Assembly: GCA_963991775.1 (NCBI GenBank)
Contig: CAXDRM010000009.1
Coordinates: 1 to 27,537 of the forward strand
Direction: 5' to 3'
DNA length: 27,537 nt
Source of the DNA: CAXDRM01 sp963991775
GTDB taxonomy: Bacteria; Pseudomonadota; Alphaproteobacteria; Rickettsiales; JABIRX01
The notes beneath the pieces are model-generated. The model ran no database searches and was not told the DNA's origin. It saw nothing but the letters and a program-made list of their open reading frames with translations. A program made the translations under genes and the position numbers. Below are positions 1-7,219 of this stretch, piece after piece (the stretch's first letter is position 1; each line of letters begins with the position of its first letter).

Positions 1-18
1 TCCTTCCAGGTCGAGCCA
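1..18 (+). tRNA. possible 3' end of a tRNA, cut by the window edge
   Basis: The first 18 bases can be read as the end of a tRNA: T-stem 3' half CTTCC (3-7), acceptor 3' half AGGTCGA (8-14), discriminator G (15) and an encoded CCA (16-18). The tRNA-Gly at the other end of the window also encodes its CCA, and a terminator follows within a few bases. A72 with discriminator G would fit tRNA-Asn or tRNA-Gln types, but the anticodon lies outside the window. This is inference from 18 bases; it could be another structured RNA or chance. Confidence 0.4.
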
Positions 19-22
19 TATT

Positions 23-54
23 AAAAAAGCTCGACCTTCTGGTCGGGCTTTTTT
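23..54 (+). terminator. rho-independent terminator
   Basis: Stem AGCTCGACC (28-36), loop TTCT (37-40), stem GGTCGGGCT (41-49) with one G-T pair, followed by a T run (49-54) and preceded by an A run (23-28). It would end transcription of whatever RNA enters from the left. The A run before the stem could let it also work leftwards. Confidence 0.85.
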
Positions 55-95
55 ATTATTGGTGAACTAAAGTGACGAGTTAAATTTATAATTTT

Positions 96-941
96 ATGCA
101 ATTATTTGTTGAGCATATTTCTAATATTGATTGTAGCTGTTTAGATGCAGAACATGGCCTGATCGGAGCTAGCTGGATCGTAGACATCTTACTGACAGGT
201 CAATTAGATGAACAAGGTATGGTAATGGATTTTGGCGATGTCAAAAAACTTATCAAAAATATCATTGATAATAATCTTGATCATACTCTAATTATACCTA
301 CTCAAACTAACAATGTAACCATCACTAAAAAAGCAACTTCTTGTGAGATAAAATATAAATTCTCTAAAGGAAAAATTGAGCATATCTCACCTTATGAAGC
401 GGTGAGCCTTATTGAAACAGATACTATAACTCTAGAAATATTAGAAAAATATCTAGAAAAAATAATTTTAGCTGCCCTACCAGATAACTCGATTTCGGTA
501 AATATAAAACTTCGCGAAGAAGATATTAAAGGCGCTAACTATGTATATAGCCATGGCCTAAAACAGCATCAGGGTAATTGCCAACGTATTGCACATGGTC
601 ATCGCTCGCAAATTAAAATCATCGCAGATGATAAACGCTCTAATATTTTAGAAGAAAAATGGGCATCTTTATGGCACGGCAAATATCTAGCTAATCAAAT
701 TGATATCAAAGACACCTTTACAGAAAATCAAATTAACTACACCAAATTTGAGTATCAAGCATCACAAGGAAAATTCCAACTTACCATCCCTACAGCATGT
801 TGCTATCTAATCGATAATGAAACAACCATTGAATATATCTCACAATATATTTGTAAAACATTAAGCAAAGAAACCACCAGTAAATTACAAATATTTGCTT
901 ATGAAGGAATTAATAAAGGTGCTGTTTCTTATAATAGTTAA
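96..941 (+). CDS. two-domain 6-carboxytetrahydropterin synthase (QueD/PTPS)-like protein
   Basis: 281 aa, about twice the length of single-domain QueD. The N-terminal half has the PTPS signature GMVMDFGDVK (residues ~41-50) and LDH (~61-63), but the usual HGH zinc pair is replaced by GLIGASW. The C-terminal half has YSHGLKQH and CQRIAHGH (~150-168), which supply the three His zinc ligands and a candidate catalytic Cys. It ends with a FAYEGINKGA segment. QueD-family enzymes convert dihydroneopterin triphosphate to 6-carboxytetrahydropterin in the cytoplasm, on the queuosine/deazapurine route; whether this fused form does so is inference. I recall close relatives mainly from gammaproteobacteria. 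No other queuosine gene is in the window. A TATAAT lies at 87-92, only 4 bases before the ATG, and no Shine-Dalgarno is evident. The 3' end overlaps the convergent tonB by 4 bases. Confidence 0.8.
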   Translation: MQLFVEHISNIDCSCLDAEHGLIGASWIVDILLTGQLDEQGMVMDFGDVKKLIKNIIDNNLDHTLIIPTQTNNVTITKKATSCEIKYKFSKGKIEHISPYEAVSLIETDTITLEILEKYLEKIILAALPDNSISVNIKLREEDIKGANYVYSHGLKQHQGNCQRIAHGHRSQIKIIADDKRSNILEEKWASLWHGKYLANQIDIKDTFTENQINYTKFEYQASQGKFQLTIPTACCYLIDNETTIEYISQYICKTLSKETTSKLQIFAYEGINKGAVSYNS

Positions 942-1564
942 GATAACACAAAATTAATCGGAACGATAATCTTATATTGACGCTCTTCAGATAAAGCTAA
1001 TTGTGTTGCAGCCTCTATATTAAATTGCCAAGTTTTTAAAGTTTTAAGCGCAGCCTCATCTAAGATTTTATAACCGCTTGATTGCTGAATTTGCGCATCC
1101 AACACCGTACCACGAAAATTCACCATAATTTCTATTTTAACTGTACCTTCATATTTACGTAATTTGGCAAGTCTTGGATATGGTGGCGGTGGGTTTTGCT
1201 TAGAACCAAGCTGATAAATATTTTTAATATAAGAAATATCTTCAACTATTCTAGGCTGATTATGATCTTGCTGAGGCTGAAGCTGTTCTTGCTTTGTAGC
1301 CACTTCTTTTACTTGCTTTAACGCTTCTGGCTTAGCTATTTTTTGCTCAGGCTGCTGCTCAATTTTTTGCTTTGTTAAAGTAGGTGCCTTAGGCTTATTA
1401 GGTATAAATCTTAAAGTGATCTCAGCTTTTTGCTGCTCTTTATTTAACAGCTGCTGATGACTAACATAAACTATAATTAGCGCTAATAGCAAAGCATGGG
1501 TAGCAATTGATAAAAACCAAGGCGATGATAAAGCTGTGAAATATCTCTGAAATTTTTTACTCAT
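938..1564 (-). CDS. tonB: TonB-family energy transducer
   Basis: 208 aa. A single N-terminal membrane anchor (residues ~15-34) carries the SxxxH pattern (SIATH) known to matter in TonB. A long periplasmic spacer (~40-115) is rich in Lys, Gln, Glu and Pro. The C-terminal TonB domain (~125-208) has PPPPYPRLAKLRKYEGTVKI and later LDEAALKTLKTWQF, typical of the fold that grips receptor TonB boxes. It transmits inner-membrane proton-motive force to outer-membrane receptors. It lies 67 bases downstream of the TonB-dependent receptor on the same strand, probably in one transcript, so it is likely dedicated to it. The partners ExbB and ExbD are not in the window. Its end overlaps the convergent pterin gene by 4 bases, with no terminator between them. 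Confidence 0.92.
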   Translation of the reverse strand: MSKKFQRYFTALSSPWFLSIATHALLLALIIVYVSHQQLLNKEQQKAEITLRFIPNKPKAPTLTKQKIEQQPEQKIAKPEALKQVKEVATKQEQLQPQQDHNQPRIVEDISYIKNIYQLGSKQNPPPPYPRLAKLRKYEGTVKIEIMVNFRGTVLDAQIQQSSGYKILDEAALKTLKTWQFNIEAATQLALSEERQYKIIVPINFVLS

Positions 1565-1631
1565 CTTACATTATGAACCTTGCAATGTTCTTATTTTTAT
1601 AAATCATGCAAGGCTCTAATAATGTAGTTTC

Positions 1632-3650
1632 TTAGAACTGAGTTCTTAGTCCAACCATGATAGATCTACCTGGTAATGGTACATCATCTTTTACAAAAGA
1701 AACATGGTTACGTGCTTCTCTATCAAGTAAGTTAGTTGCTTGTACATATAATAATGAAGCTGTTGGTCCAACATTAATTTCATAATCAATAGTAAAATCA
1801 ACCATGAAAAAACCATCTGTTGGTAAATCTTCTTCAGGCACTTCATGCTGAGCAAAATTATAATCAGCATCTAATCTAGTACCAAATTTACCATATTCAT
1901 AAATTGCACTTGTACCAATTCTAGCTGGTGCAATTCTTGGTAGGCTTTCATTAGTATCTCTATTACGTGCATGTAAATAATCAGCTCTTACTTCAAAATC
2001 TAATTTTTGATTAGCTTTAGTGTAAGCATTGATGAGAGCTTTAATTTCTGCACCAACAAATTCAGCCGGTAAATTAACATACTCATATACATCAACGCCA
2101 CCATCTGTTCTGTTGGCATTGCTTAAAGCTATAAAATCCTCAAAGTAATTATAAAATAAATTCAACTCGCCACTTGCCTTACCTTGTTCTTTTCTAAAAG
2201 ATAAATCTAAACCTAATGATCTTTGAATATCTAGATTTTCATTACCTTCTTCAAAAATATCAATAGCTACATGATTACCATTAGCATAAAGCTCTTGAGC
2301 ATTGGGAGCACGCTCAGTATATGAAGCAGATAATGCAACTGAGTAATCCTGTGCTAAATTCTGCACCAAACCTGCTGAACCACTAACAGTGATATCATCT
2401 CTGGAATTAGAATTTTCAAAACCAGTAATTTGTTCAACTGTAATATCTTGATGCTCAACTCTACCACCTAATTGTAAATTTAAACTATCATTTAGAGCCG
2501 CTTCTTCAAATACGAAAACTGCATTATTTCTAGTAGTACTTGGTGGTACAAAAGCTTCATCACCAAGCGCAGAAAAATCACTTTCAGTAGATTGAAAGCC
2601 TATAGCACCTTCAAAACCACCAAGCTTCTGATGCACAATTTCTACACGCGCATCATAACCTTCATTTTCAAACTCTGTACCAGTTTCTGTACCTTCAAAT
2701 TCAGTATGCTCATAATCTGAGTAACCAAATTTATAGTTAATCTCTTTAATAAGATCGGTATCAGCTTTATATAAACCAGCAACATCGATACGTTGTTGCT
2801 CCATATCCAAAGTAACCGGATCACCAGCACCATGATCATGACCAACAACTCCATATCTGCTTTCATAATTAGTAAAAGACGCACCAAAATAACCTTTATC
2901 AAAAAATCTAGATAATCCTAAAGTGAAACCATCTGTATTGCTTTGACTATTTTCAATGTGGTTTCTATCAGATTCTTCACCTGTAGCTCTTTCTCTACCT
3001 GATACTGCAAAACCTGGAATATCAATATCGTCAGTTAATCTTTTAAAAGTGTTAAAGTGCCAAGCAAAATCTTCAACGCCACCTTCAAATTTAGCAGAGG
3101 CAGATCTTTCATCATTAGCACTATTATATCTTACATCAGTTTGCCCAGTAAGCTTCTCTTCAATTGGTTCATCCGGAATTCTGTTATCAATAACATTAAC
3201 TACACCACCAACAGCTCTTGAACCATAAAGCAAAGCAGCAGGTCCACGAATAACTTCTATTTTTTCAACAGTTAGCGGATCAATAGCAACATTATGATCA
3301 ACACTAGTATTTGAAGCATCTAAATTACCAATACCATTTTGTAATAGTAAAATTTGATCACCGCCTAAACCACGAATAACTGGTCTACCTGCAGACGGAC
3401 CATGATATGATGAGCGAATACCAGGTTGATTATTTAAAGTATCACCAATTGTAGGCTGAATATCTAAAAGTAATTCATCCCCTTCTAAAATAGTCACTGG
3501 TTGAGCCAATTCGCTATTGGTTTTACCTAAAGGATTTGCTGTAACAACGATTTTATCTAATTCTACAGTTTTATTTGCAGCAAAAGCTTGAGAAGCATTT
3601 AAAGCTGCTAATATTGCTAGCGCTGTGCTAGAAGTTTTTGTAAATTTCAT
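1632..3650 (-). CDS. TonB-dependent outer-membrane receptor, ZnuD-like
   Basis: 672 aa, a normal receptor length. A signal peptide ends about AFA (residue ~24), followed by a TonB box (ELDKIVVTA). The plug domain (~45-160) has LNNQPGIRSSYHGPSAGRPV, DPLTVEKIEVIRGPAALLYG and GGVVNVIDNRIP, which match the zinc receptor ZnuD and its relatives more closely than siderophore receptors. The beta-barrel contains a histidine/acid-rich loop, GVVGHDHGAGDP (~265-276), a plausible metal-capture loop. It ends in Phe (GLRTQF), as outer-membrane proteins do for BAM recognition. It likely imports zinc, or possibly another metal or heme, with the downstream TonB. The upstream region holds a Zur-like palindrome (3694-3715). 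Substrate is inferred from plug similarity; the receptor class is near certain. Confidence 0.93.
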   Translation of the reverse strand: MKFTKTSSTALAILAALNASQAFAANKTVELDKIVVTANPLGKTNSELAQPVTILEGDELLLDIQPTIGDTLNNQPGIRSSYHGPSAGRPVIRGLGGDQILLLQNGIGNLDASNTSVDHNVAIDPLTVEKIEVIRGPAALLYGSRAVGGVVNVIDNRIPDEPIEEKLTGQTDVRYNSANDERSASAKFEGGVEDFAWHFNTFKRLTDDIDIPGFAVSGRERATGEESDRNHIENSQSNTDGFTLGLSRFFDKGYFGASFTNYESRYGVVGHDHGAGDPVTLDMEQQRIDVAGLYKADTDLIKEINYKFGYSDYEHTEFEGTETGTEFENEGYDARVEIVHQKLGGFEGAIGFQSTESDFSALGDEAFVPPSTTRNNAVFVFEEAALNDSLNLQLGGRVEHQDITVEQITGFENSNSRDDITVSGSAGLVQNLAQDYSVALSASYTERAPNAQELYANGNHVAIDIFEEGNENLDIQRSLGLDLSFRKEQGKASGELNLFYNYFEDFIALSNANRTDGGVDVYEYVNLPAEFVGAEIKALINAYTKANQKLDFEVRADYLHARNRDTNESLPRIAPARIGTSAIYEYGKFGTRLDADYNFAQHEVPEEDLPTDGFFMVDFTIDYEINVGPTASLLYVQATNLLDREARNHVSFVKDDVPLPGRSIMVGLRTQF

Positions 3651-3693
3651 TTTGTAAATTTATTATTAAAATTAATTTAGATATTTTATAATT

Positions 3694-3715
3694 CATTACT
3701 TTATAAAATAACATT
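3694..3715 (-). promoter_or_regulatory. candidate Zur/Fur-family operator before the TonB receptor
   Basis: Read on the minus strand the site is AATGTTATTTTATAAAGTAA. Its left half matches the Zur half-site ATGTTAT exactly; the right half (ATAAAG against ATAACA) matches only partly. It sits 44-65 bases upstream of the receptor start, where an operator would be expected. In such AT-rich DNA a partial match has limited weight. Confidence 0.3.
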
Positions 3716-3749
3716 CTAGAGATGCAATCTTTATTTCAAAAAATCATAT

Positions 3750-5192
3750 ATGAAATTAAATAACTCCTACCAAACCCTACCTGCAGATTTTTATCGCAAA
3801 GAATTACCAGATAAAATAGCTAAGCCACAATTGCTACAATTTAATCAGCAACTTGCAAGCGAGCTTGGTTTTACTAAAAATTATAGCGACAATGAATTAG
3901 CACAAATTTTTTGTGGCAATGAATTGCTAGCAAATTCTAAACCAATTGCTACAGCCTATGCTGGTCATCAATTTGGTCAATTAGTACCACAATTAGGTGA
4001 TGGTCGAGCTGTTCTACTTGGCAATCTTAGCAATAAAAAAGGCAAATCTTTCGAGCTACAATTAAAAGGTTCAGGTAGGACTACATTTTCTCGTTCTGGC
4101 GATGGAAAATGTCCTTTAGGAGCAGCCATAAAAGAATATATTTTTAGTGAAGCTCTGCATTATTTAAAAGTGCCAACCACTCGAGCGCTAGCTTTAGTTA
4201 ATATTAATGAAGCAATTAGACGCGAAACTTTTTTACCAGCAGCCATTGTCACACGCGTGGCAACTAGTCATATTCGTGTGGGCACCTTCGAATATTTTGC
4301 TTATCGCCAAGATACTAAAAATCTAAAAATTCTTGCAGATTATACTATTAATTTGCTTTACCCAGAATGCACTAAATATCAAAACCCCTACTTGCAGCTA
4401 CTTAAAAAAACTCTGCATGCCCAAGCTAAATTAGTAAGTAAATGGCAAGCTTTGGGTTTTATCCATGGGGTAATGAATACTGATAATACTTCTTTAGCGG
4501 CAGAGACGATAGATTATGGTCCGGCAGCTTTTATGGATCAATTTAACACTGATCAAGTTTTTAGCTATATAGATCAATATGGTAGATATCGTTATAGTAA
4601 TCAGCCTGAAATTATCTTATGGAATTTAGGTAAATTTGCAGAAAGCTTACTGCCACTTCTAAATGATAATATGGATAAAGCTATCACACTGGCAGAAAAA
4701 ACCATCAATAAATTCCCACAAATTTTTATGAAATATTATGTGCCAGAAATGTGTCAAAAATTGGGTATTTTTAATGCAAGCAAAGCTGATCTAAAATTAG
4801 TGCAAGAATTTTTAGCAATACTTGAAAAAGAACAGCTGGATTTTACTAATAGTTTCAGAAATTTAAGCAAAATTTTGCTTGATAAGGCAGCACAGAAACC
4901 TAGCAAAACCATGCAAGATTGGCAGAAAAAATGGCTAGAACGTCTTACCCAAGAAATAGCAGCTAAAGAGGAAATTGCTAAAAAGCTGGAAAAAATAAAT
5001 CCTATATTAATACCGCGTAATCATTATATTGAACATATCACGCAACAGGCCATGTTTAGGCAAAATTACCAACCTTTAAATGAATTTCTTGAGCTAATTA
5101 AGCGACCCTTTAACGAAAATACTGCAGCCGCAAAATATTACCAAGCACCAACTACACAACAAAAAGTTCCTCATACTTTTTGTGGAACCTAA
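3750..5192 (+). CDS. selO: SelO family protein adenylyltransferase (YdiU)
   Basis: 480 aa, full length for the family (E. coli YdiU is about 478). SelO is a pseudokinase-fold enzyme that transfers AMP to Ser/Thr/Tyr of proteins and is linked to redox stress. Family blocks are intact: QFGQLVPQLGDGRAVLLG (~73-90), QLKGSGRTTFSRSGDG (~103-118), HGVMNTDN (metal/catalytic, ~240-247) and IDYGPAAFMDQF (~254-265). The C-terminus ends PHTFCGT, where animal SelO has Cys-Sec. The gene is divergent from the TonB receptor. The last 137 bases are repeated, 86% identical, at 6130-6266 on the far side of the pilin gene, so this copy may have received a new 3' end by recombination. Confidence 0.95.
   Translation: MKLNNSYQTLPADFYRKELPDKIAKPQLLQFNQQLASELGFTKNYSDNELAQIFCGNELLANSKPIATAYAGHQFGQLVPQLGDGRAVLLGNLSNKKGKSFELQLKGSGRTTFSRSGDGKCPLGAAIKEYIFSEALHYLKVPTTRALALVNINEAIRRETFLPAAIVTRVATSHIRVGTFEYFAYRQDTKNLKILADYTINLLYPECTKYQNPYLQLLKKTLHAQAKLVSKWQALGFIHGVMNTDNTSLAAETIDYGPAAFMDQFNTDQVFSYIDQYGRYRYSNQPEIILWNLGKFAESLLPLLNDNMDKAITLAEKTINKFPQIFMKYYVPEMCQKLGIFNASKADLKLVQEFLAILEKEQLDFTNSFRNLSKILLDKAAQKPSKTMQDWQKKWLERLTQEIAAKEEIAKKLEKINPILIPRNHYIEHITQQAMFRQNYQPLNEFLELIKRPFNENTAAAKYYQAPTTQQKVPHTFCGT
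5056..5192 (+). repeat. direct repeat copy 1: 3' end of selO
   Basis: 137 bases encoding the last 44 residues and stop of SelO. It pairs with 6130-6266: same length, no gaps, 19 mismatches by hand count. The first 58 bases carry one mismatch and the last 79 carry 18. Similarity starts at TTAGGCAAAATTACCAA and stops exactly at the TAA codon. The flanks are unrelated on both sides. Confidence 0.95.
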
Positions 5193-5201
5193 CTACATTG
5201 A

Positions 5202-5229
5202 TTGACAAAAAAACGCATTAGCTTAATTT
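5202..5229 (+). promoter_or_regulatory. candidate sigma-70 promoter for the first LamG pilin
   Basis: A perfect -35 (TTGACA, 5202-5207), a 16-base spacer and a -10 TAATTT (5224-5229). Transcription would begin around 5236, at the ATG (5237) of the pilin gene, so the message would be leaderless or nearly so. It lies between the selO stop and the pilin, within the segment bounded by the direct repeats. Confidence 0.4.
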
Positions 5230-5236
5230 GCAATGC

Positions 5237-6133
5237 ATGCTAAAAAAACACGCTTTCACATTATTAGAAGTCGCCATCGCAATTATTGCCATTGCTCTTG
5301 TGGCAGGTGTGATTTCAGTTAGCAAAAATTTAGTTAGTCAAAGCTCTAATCTAGTAGCACTTAACCAAACAGATAATAATTGGGAAGCTGCTACTGGTAG
5401 CGAAACTGTTGCAGAAGAAGTAAATGAACCAGAATTAACCGTAACTAGCAATTTAATATTATGGTTAGATGCTGATGATGATGCTACTATAAGCGCAACT
5501 GGTAACCAGGTTACTAGCTGGGCCGATAAATCTGGTGGCAATAATGATGTGGCGCAAACTAGCTCGGCAAATCAACCTTTAACCAATAGCACTAGCATTA
5601 ATGGACGTAATACACTCAGCTTTGATGGTAGTAATGATTATTTAGAAAAAAATGGTGTGACCCTCGCCCATAATAATGGCAATTATAATATCTTTGTCGT
5701 ATTTGCTACTTCTAACAATGATGGGGGAGTTTTATTTAATCAATCTAATACTGCTTACAAACATACAAATCATTATTCTGGTATTACCGGTACCAATGCA
5801 CTTTATAACGATGAATGGGAACCAGCTGGTGGTGGTGGCTCCGGTGGTTCAGTTACTTTAAATGAGCCAACCATTGTTACTTATGGGCGTACTGGCTGGT
5901 CGGGTCGTATTTATAAAAATGGCAATTTAGTCTCAACTGGTGCTACAGAGGCCTATGCAGGAAACTCTAATTTACATACTCATATTGCAGCCAGATTCCA
6001 TCTAGGTAGTATGCTGGCACCATATGGTGGCCAAATTGGTGAAATGTTGGTCTATAGTACTTATTTAAGTGACACAGATCGCGAAAGCGTCGAAGCCTAT
6101 CTTAGTGAGAAATGGGCTATTACTCTTGATTAG
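5237..6133 (+). CDS. type IV pilin-like protein with C-terminal LamG/concanavalin-like domain (first copy)
   Basis: 298 aa from the ATG at 5237; a TTG at 5228 would add three residues, but KKHA-FTLLE is already properly placed. The class III leader is very short, then FTLLEVAIAIIAIALVAGVI gives Glu at +5 and the hydrophobic N-terminal pilin helix. The residue before the cut is Ala, not Gly. The rest (~70-298) resembles a LamG/ConA jelly-roll: LILWLDADDD, SFDGSNDYL, a glycine-rich GGGGSGGS loop, then IGEMLVYSTYLSDTDRESVE and EKWAI. Such domains usually bind glycans or surfaces, so a minor pilin or adhesin is likely; that is inference. It is a paralogue of 21848-22750. Its TAG stop lies within the second selO repeat. 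No prepilin peptidase or pilus assembly gene is in the window. Confidence 0.82.
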   Translation: MLKKHAFTLLEVAIAIIAIALVAGVISVSKNLVSQSSNLVALNQTDNNWEAATGSETVAEEVNEPELTVTSNLILWLDADDDATISATGNQVTSWADKSGGNNDVAQTSSANQPLTNSTSINGRNTLSFDGSNDYLEKNGVTLAHNNGNYNIFVVFATSNNDGGVLFNQSNTAYKHTNHYSGITGTNALYNDEWEPAGGGGSGGSVTLNEPTIVTYGRTGWSGRIYKNGNLVSTGATEAYAGNSNLHTHIAARFHLGSMLAPYGGQIGEMLVYSTYLSDTDRESVEAYLSEKWAITLD

Positions 6134-6266
6134 GCAAAATTACCAAACTTTAAATGAATTTCTTGAGCTAATTAAGCGACCCTTTAAAGAGCATGATGCA
6201 GCTAAAAAATTTCACCAACCGCCAACTGCTCAGCAAAAAGTGCCTCATACTTTTTGCGGAACATAA
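6130..6266 (+). pseudogene. selO: displaced 3' fragment of selO (direct repeat copy 2)
   Basis: It encodes a 44-residue SelO C-terminus, beginning RQNYQTLNEFLELIKRPF and ending QQKVPHTFCGT, then TAA. It has no start of its own and no upstream SelO sequence, so it is a remnant. Against the intact gene, 15 of its codons differ, 6 of them synonymously. It may be the original selO end, pushed aside when the pilin segment entered with a different selO end, or it may have come with that segment. Confidence 0.85.
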
Positions 6267-6297
6267 AAACAACAGCCAAAAATACAAGTATAGGTTG

Positions 6298-6326
6298 TTG
6301 GAGCTAGAACAATTTTATGCTATAAT
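6298..6326 (+). promoter_or_regulatory. extended -10 sigma-70 promoter
   Basis: -35 TTGGAG (6298-6303), a 17-base spacer, and consensus -10 TATAAT (6321-6326) preceded by TGC, which makes an extended -10. Initiation near 6333 gives a leader of about 34 bases before the ATG at 6367. Confidence 0.75.
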
Positions 6327-6366
6327 GTTTGTCACAGAGAAATTAACCTACTTTAGAGGAAGAGAG

Positions 6367-7095
6367 ATGAGATATAATAATACACCACCAACAAATAAGT
6401 TTCCTAGTGCAACTTATAGCATAACTGCTAGTTTCAAAAATTCTGAAGAAGACTATACTATTGATTTTCCAATAAATATCCAATCAGATATTCAATTAAT
6501 TAAACAAACAATTAACAATGCAGAAGATATTTTTGCTGCAAATTTGGGTAACAAAGAAATCTTAACAGGAAAACGCATATTGAGATTTACCTGTAAAGAA
6601 TTTACCGAAGGAGTCGATGGTAATATTCAATATCTTGTTGATAATGTTGTAGATTTTTTTAATAACAAAGCTTCCTTATTAGTTATTTTAGAAGATGCAA
6701 ATGGAAGAGATGAAATAGCTTTTAATCAAAATCCAAATGGTACATCTCCTAAAACTAGAAGAACACCACTTTTTAGACCTATTGAATGTGCTCCCCAAGG
6801 AGGATATTTTGCACCAACTCCTACGCCTAATAAGGCTAGCGAATTCAACCCTAATATAGAACAAAGCGCAAAAACTACTACTAATCAAGAAAGTTCTCTG
6901 GCTTCCATGCTTGGTAAACGAGCTAGGCCTGGTAAGCAAGACCAAGAATATCTTCCTAGCGAGAAAATTATAAGCAATAATACAATATTTCAAAATTTAG
7001 TTTCAGGAAATCGCAGCTACATCGAACAATTCAAATCCCAATATGGACCTGAAGGTTCTGGATATACAATACAAGATTCTAGATATACAATATAA
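6367..7095 (+). CDS. unrecognised protein, orphan gene
   Basis: 242 aa from the ATG at 6367, chosen because AGAGGA lies just upstream and a strong promoter lies at 6298-6326; a longer reading from 6193 would run through the selO remnant and the promoter. I recognise no family. There is no signal peptide or membrane segment. Residues ~15-110 look like a folded alpha/beta domain; ~115-190 are Pro, Thr and Asn rich and probably disordered (TPLFRPIECAPQGGYFAPTP); a basic patch GKRARPGK follows. The C-terminus holds a short duplication, SGYTIQDSRYTI. Cytoplasmic or secreted-effector roles are both possible; nothing in the sequence decides it. Genus- or species-specific accessory status is inferred from position and the lack of recognisable motifs. 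Confidence 0.7.
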   Translation: MRYNNTPPTNKFPSATYSITASFKNSEEDYTIDFPINIQSDIQLIKQTINNAEDIFAANLGNKEILTGKRILRFTCKEFTEGVDGNIQYLVDNVVDFFNNKASLLVILEDANGRDEIAFNQNPNGTSPKTRRTPLFRPIECAPQGGYFAPTPTPNKASEFNPNIEQSAKTTTNQESSLASMLGKRARPGKQDQEYLPSEKIISNNTIFQNLVSGNRSYIEQFKSQYGPEGSGYTIQDSRYTI

Positions 7096-7098
7096 GAT
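7061..7098 (+). repeat. 21-base tandem duplication at the 3' end of the orphan gene
   Basis: GATATACAATACAAGAT (7061-7077) recurs as GATATACAATATAAGAT (7082-7098), period 21, one mismatch in 17. The C-to-T change turns the CAA codon of the first copy into the TAA stop of the gene. Confidence 0.7.
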
Positions 7099-7119
7099 CA
7101 CTACTGCGCTTATTTAAAT

Positions 7120-7148
7120 TTTACATAACCCCCTTTTTTTGCTATAAT
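7120..7148 (+). promoter_or_regulatory. extended -10 sigma-70 promoter
   Basis: -35 TTTACA (7120-7125), 17-base spacer, -10 TATAAT (7143-7148) preceded by TGC. The element TGCTATAAT is identical to that of the preceding gene. The leader to the ATG at 7220 is about 65 bases. Confidence 0.75.
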
Positions 7149-7219
7149 ATTGTTCTTAGAGTTTATTTGTAGCTTTATAACTTAAATAAATTCTAGGAAA
7201 ATTATTTTAAAAGGGGTGC

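Noticed and set aside
2642..3228. Open frames overlapping the TonB receptor on both strands
   Set aside because: Shadows of the receptor reading frame with low-complexity translations.
6069..6266. 65-residue open frame ending in a SelO-like C-terminus
   Set aside because: Its first part is the pilin gene in another frame and the rest is the selO remnant; no start signal or promoter supports a separate gene.
6193..6366. Longer N-terminus for the orphan gene at 6367
   Set aside because: The extension crosses the selO remnant and an excellent promoter, while the ATG at 6367 has a good ribosome binding site.
7130..7140. CCCCCTTTTTTT run as a terminator of the orphan gene at 6367
   Set aside because: No stem precedes the T run, and it lies inside the spacer of the next promoter.
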